From positions 1 through 9,119 of the forward strand of contig JBDREM010000336.1 in the NCBI GenBank assembly GCA_043819695.1: a DNA stretch of 9,119 bases. The letters run 5' to 3'. The first letter of the stretch is position 1. Each line of letters begins with the position of its first letter. This document shows, one piece after another, positions 6,454-9,119 of the stretch. The notes beneath the pieces were generated by a model. That model worked only from the letters and a program-made list of their open reading frames with translations, ran no database searches and was not told the origin of the DNA. Source of the DNA: CAYLQD01 sp043819695 (GTDB lineage: Bacteria > Planctomycetota > PUPC01). The position numbers and the translations under genes were made by a program.

Positions 6454-6756
6454 ATGGCGAAGAAAGGGATTGGGCTGAAGCCCCTCGGAGACAGGATTGT
6501 CGTCAAGCGGCTCGAGGCGGAGAAGACGACAAAGGGCGGGATCGTGCTGCCCGACAGCGCGAAGGAGAAGCCGAAGGAGGGTGAAGTCATCGCCGCCGGT
6601 CCGGGCAAGGTCCTCGACAGCGGCGAGGTACAGAAGTTGCAGGTGAAGGTCGGCGACCGGGTGATGTTCAGCTCATACGCCGGCACGGAGGTCACCGTGG
6701 GCGGCGAGGAGTACCTCATCATGTCCGAGTCGGACGTGCTGGCCGTGGTGGCGTAA
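6454..6756 (+). CDS. groES: Co-chaperonin GroES
   Basis: The 100-residue co-chaperonin forms the heptameric lid that closes the GroEL folding chamber. Family features are complete: the N-terminal LKPLGDRIVVKR strand, the mobile loop containing GGIVLPD with the IVL tripeptide that docks on GroEL, the AAGPGK turn, the KVGDRVMF strand and the closing EEYLIMSESDVLAV. Length is typical. The ATG at 6454 is chosen because GAGGAG and AAGGA lie just upstream and homology begins there; the open frame upstream to 6382 runs through the leader hairpin and is not coding. groEL follows on the same strand, but 245 bases away, farther than in most groESL operons, because a repeat element fills the gap. No recognisable heat-shock operator is visible upstream. 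Confidence 0.98.
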   Translation: MAKKGIGLKPLGDRIVVKRLEAEKTTKGGIVLPDSAKEKPKEGEVIAAGPGKVLDSGEVQKLQVKVGDRVMFSSYAGTEVTVGGEEYLIMSESDVLAVVA

Positions 6757-6761
6757 CCATG

Positions 6762-6930
6762 AAATGACGAATGACGGAATGACGAATCAATGACGAGTAA
6801 GCCAATGACGAATGATGCGGCAACATGCCGGGCCGAGCGGGCCGCGACGCCGGCGTCCCACTCCTTCCCGGCGGCTGGTAATTCGTCATTCGGACTTGAT
6901 TCGTCATTCGGGCTTCGACATTCGTCATTC
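6762..6930. repeat. Heptamer-based fold-back element in the groES-groEL spacer
   Basis: The left arm has five exact AATGACG heptamers (starting at 6763, 6770, 6778, 6789 and 6804) plus AATGATG at 6811. The right arm has three exact complements, CGTCATT, at 6884, 6902 and 6923. Between them is a GC-rich core with its own nesting: GCCGGG (6827-6832) pairs with CCCGGC (6867-6872), and a perfect 12-base palindrome GACGCCGGCGTC sits at 6846-6857. Transcribed RNA could fold into a long imperfect hairpin. The AT-leaning arms contrast with the flanking genes. A smaller hairpin, CAAAAT (6934-6939) with ATTTTG (6954-6959), follows directly. Confidence 0.85.
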
Positions 6931-7001
6931 ACCCAAAATGGCTTCGTTTCGTAATTTTGTGTCTGCGGGGCATATGACCGCGGCAGGAGGATAAGAGAAA
7001 C

Positions 7002-8627
<1,626 letters not shown>

Positions 8628-8640
8628 ACGCACGTCTCAG

Positions 8641-8675
8641 GCGGTGGGGGCGGACATTCCCGTTCGCCCTGCCGC
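8641..8675 (+). terminator. Weak hairpin after groEL, possible terminator
   Basis: GCGG (8641-8644) pairs with CCGC (8672-8675) and GGGCG (8648-8652) pairs with CGCCC (8665-8669), with an internal loop and a 12-base loop. It lies 14 bases past the groEL stop. No T-run follows (CTCTCTGATG), so intrinsic termination is doubtful; position is the main support. Confidence 0.3.
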
Positions 8676-8700
8676 TCTCTGATGCCGTCGAGCCGCGGAG

Positions 8701-8767
8701 TCGTAATCTTAGTCCTGATCGTAATCGCCGTTTCGCAGGCGATTGCAGACTTCAGATTGCGGAATGC
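8701..8767. repeat. Hexamer-based fold-back repeat, copy 2
   Basis: Positions 8701-8737 match 5528-5564 at 33 of 37 bases in the same orientation, keeping the hexamers GTAATC...GTAATC and the octamer GTTTCGCA. Here the octamer is the exact loop of a stem: GTAATCGCC (8721-8729) pairs with GGCGATTGC (8738-8746), with one G-T wobble. An outer stem pairs GTAATCT (8703-8709) with AGATTGC (8754-8760), again with one wobble, and AGTC (8711-8714) with GACT (8748-8751). The right arm is a different sequence from that of copy 1, yet still forms a fold-back. Confidence 0.75.
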
Positions 8768-8779
8768 AGAGCAACGCGG

Positions 8780-8806
8780 GGGAAGTTCGTTCCGAACGGG
8801 CTTCCC
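8780..8806. repeat. Small inverted repeat upstream of the last gene
   Basis: GGGAAG (8780-8785) pairs with CTTCCC (8801-8806), and inside it TTCG (8786-8789) pairs with CGAA (8793-8796) around TTC, leaving a CGGG bulge. It lies between the copy 2 repeat and the last gene. It has no T-run on the plus strand and no assigned role. Confidence 0.4.
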
Positions 8807-8845
8807 TTGCACCATGTTCCGGGGTGTTCTCCTCCCGCTTCAATG

Positions 8846-8874
8846 TTGCCGTTGCACCGGGAAGGGGGTATCAT
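8846..8874 (+). promoter_or_regulatory. Weak candidate promoter for the last gene
   Basis: TTGCCG (8846-8851, four of six matches to the -35 consensus) and TATCAT (8869-8874, five of six to the -10) are separated by exactly 17 bases. Transcription would begin close to 8881, which is the start codon itself, implying a leaderless or nearly leaderless message. The G-run at 8864-8868 would then lie outside the transcript. Chance matches of this quality are common, so confidence is low. Confidence 0.25.
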
Positions 8875-8880
8875 GAAGGC

Positions 8881-9119
8881 ATGAGGCGATTGGTGATCCA
8901 GATATTGGCAGTGTGTGCGTTGGCTCTGTGCGCGCTTGCGCGGCCCGCGGCGGCAGCCGAGCCGGCGGCCGAATCGAACGCATATTCCGAGGCCGGGCGC
9001 GATGCGACGATCCATCTGCGGGACGGAGGCATCGTCGACTGTACCGTCCTCAGATTCGTCGACGGCGAATTCCAGATCGAGCAGTCCGGTGAGGAATACG
9101 CCGTGCCGATCGGCGAGGT
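8881..9119 (+). CDS. N-terminal part of a secreted protein, cut by the window end
   Basis: The first 79 codons of a gene that runs off the right edge. Residues 1-26 form a classic Sec signal peptide: MRR, a hydrophobic core to about residue 20, then PAAAA with likely signal peptidase I cleavage after A26. There is no good lipobox, although Cys occurs at 12 and 17. The mature part begins with a polar stretch and then alternating strands (about 42-78) with TIHLRDGGIVDCTV and a VP-containing strand. This resembles small beta-barrel (SH3-like or LSm-like) folds of the pattern 'V-x-L-x-D-G-x-x-x-x-x-x-V', but the assignment is tentative. The ATG at 8881 is the first start giving this frame. A three-codon frame (ATG AAG GCA TGA) starts at 8873 and its stop overlaps this ATG. 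Codon use looks coding throughout. Confidence 0.7.
   Translation, partial: MRRLVIQILAVCALALCALARPAAAAEPAAESNAYSEAGRDATIHLRDGGIVDCTVLRFVDGEFQIEQSGEEYAVPIGE

Noticed and set aside
6762..6930. CRISPR array
   Set aside because: Units are only 7 bases, spacing is irregular, there are no spacers of uniform length and the two arms are inverted, not direct.

Overview
The window is GC-rich bacterial chromosome holding six confident protein genes, one gene cut by the right edge, and repeat-rich spacers. The genes point to a Gram-negative-type bacterium: a lipobox lipoprotein, secreted TPR proteins, an NAD-dependent ligase and a canonical groESL pair. The spacers carry degenerate 6- and 7-base repeat units folded into inverted repeats. 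Spacers of this style are familiar from planctomycete/PVC-type and related candidate-phylum genomes, but that placement is an inference from memory and no rRNA is present to test it.

Layout. The left half reads leftward (minus strand): a TPR lipoprotein gene (5340-3328), a second exported TPR protein gene 4 bases downstream (3323-2145), a hairpin with A5 and T5 flanks that looks like a terminator in both directions (2090-2138), then ligA (2028-10). The TPR pair has a near-consensus sigma70-type promoter at 5385-5413. The right half reads rightward: a stand-alone receiver-domain protein (5929-6360), groES (6454-6756), groEL (7002-8627) and the start of a secreted protein (8881 to the window end). 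The divergent spacer 5341-5928 holds a 13-base tandem duplication, a hexamer-based fold-back repeat and a possible 61-residue membrane peptide.

How the genes relate. LigA is a housekeeping replication and repair enzyme. GroES and GroEL form the chaperonin, but their 245-base spacer is occupied by a heptamer-based fold-back element, which is unusual inside this operon. The two TPR proteins are paralogues built from one roughly 290-345-residue module, present twice in the first protein and once in the second, so the locus records module duplication. Their overlapping stop and Shine-Dalgarno signals suggest coupled translation and a joint job at the cell envelope. The receiver protein has no output domain, and nothing here identifies its partner.

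The most interesting unexplained points are the triple TPR module, the repeat shared by the 5528 and 8701 spacers, and the fold-back inside groESL. I found no convincing new defence, mobile or biosynthetic system.
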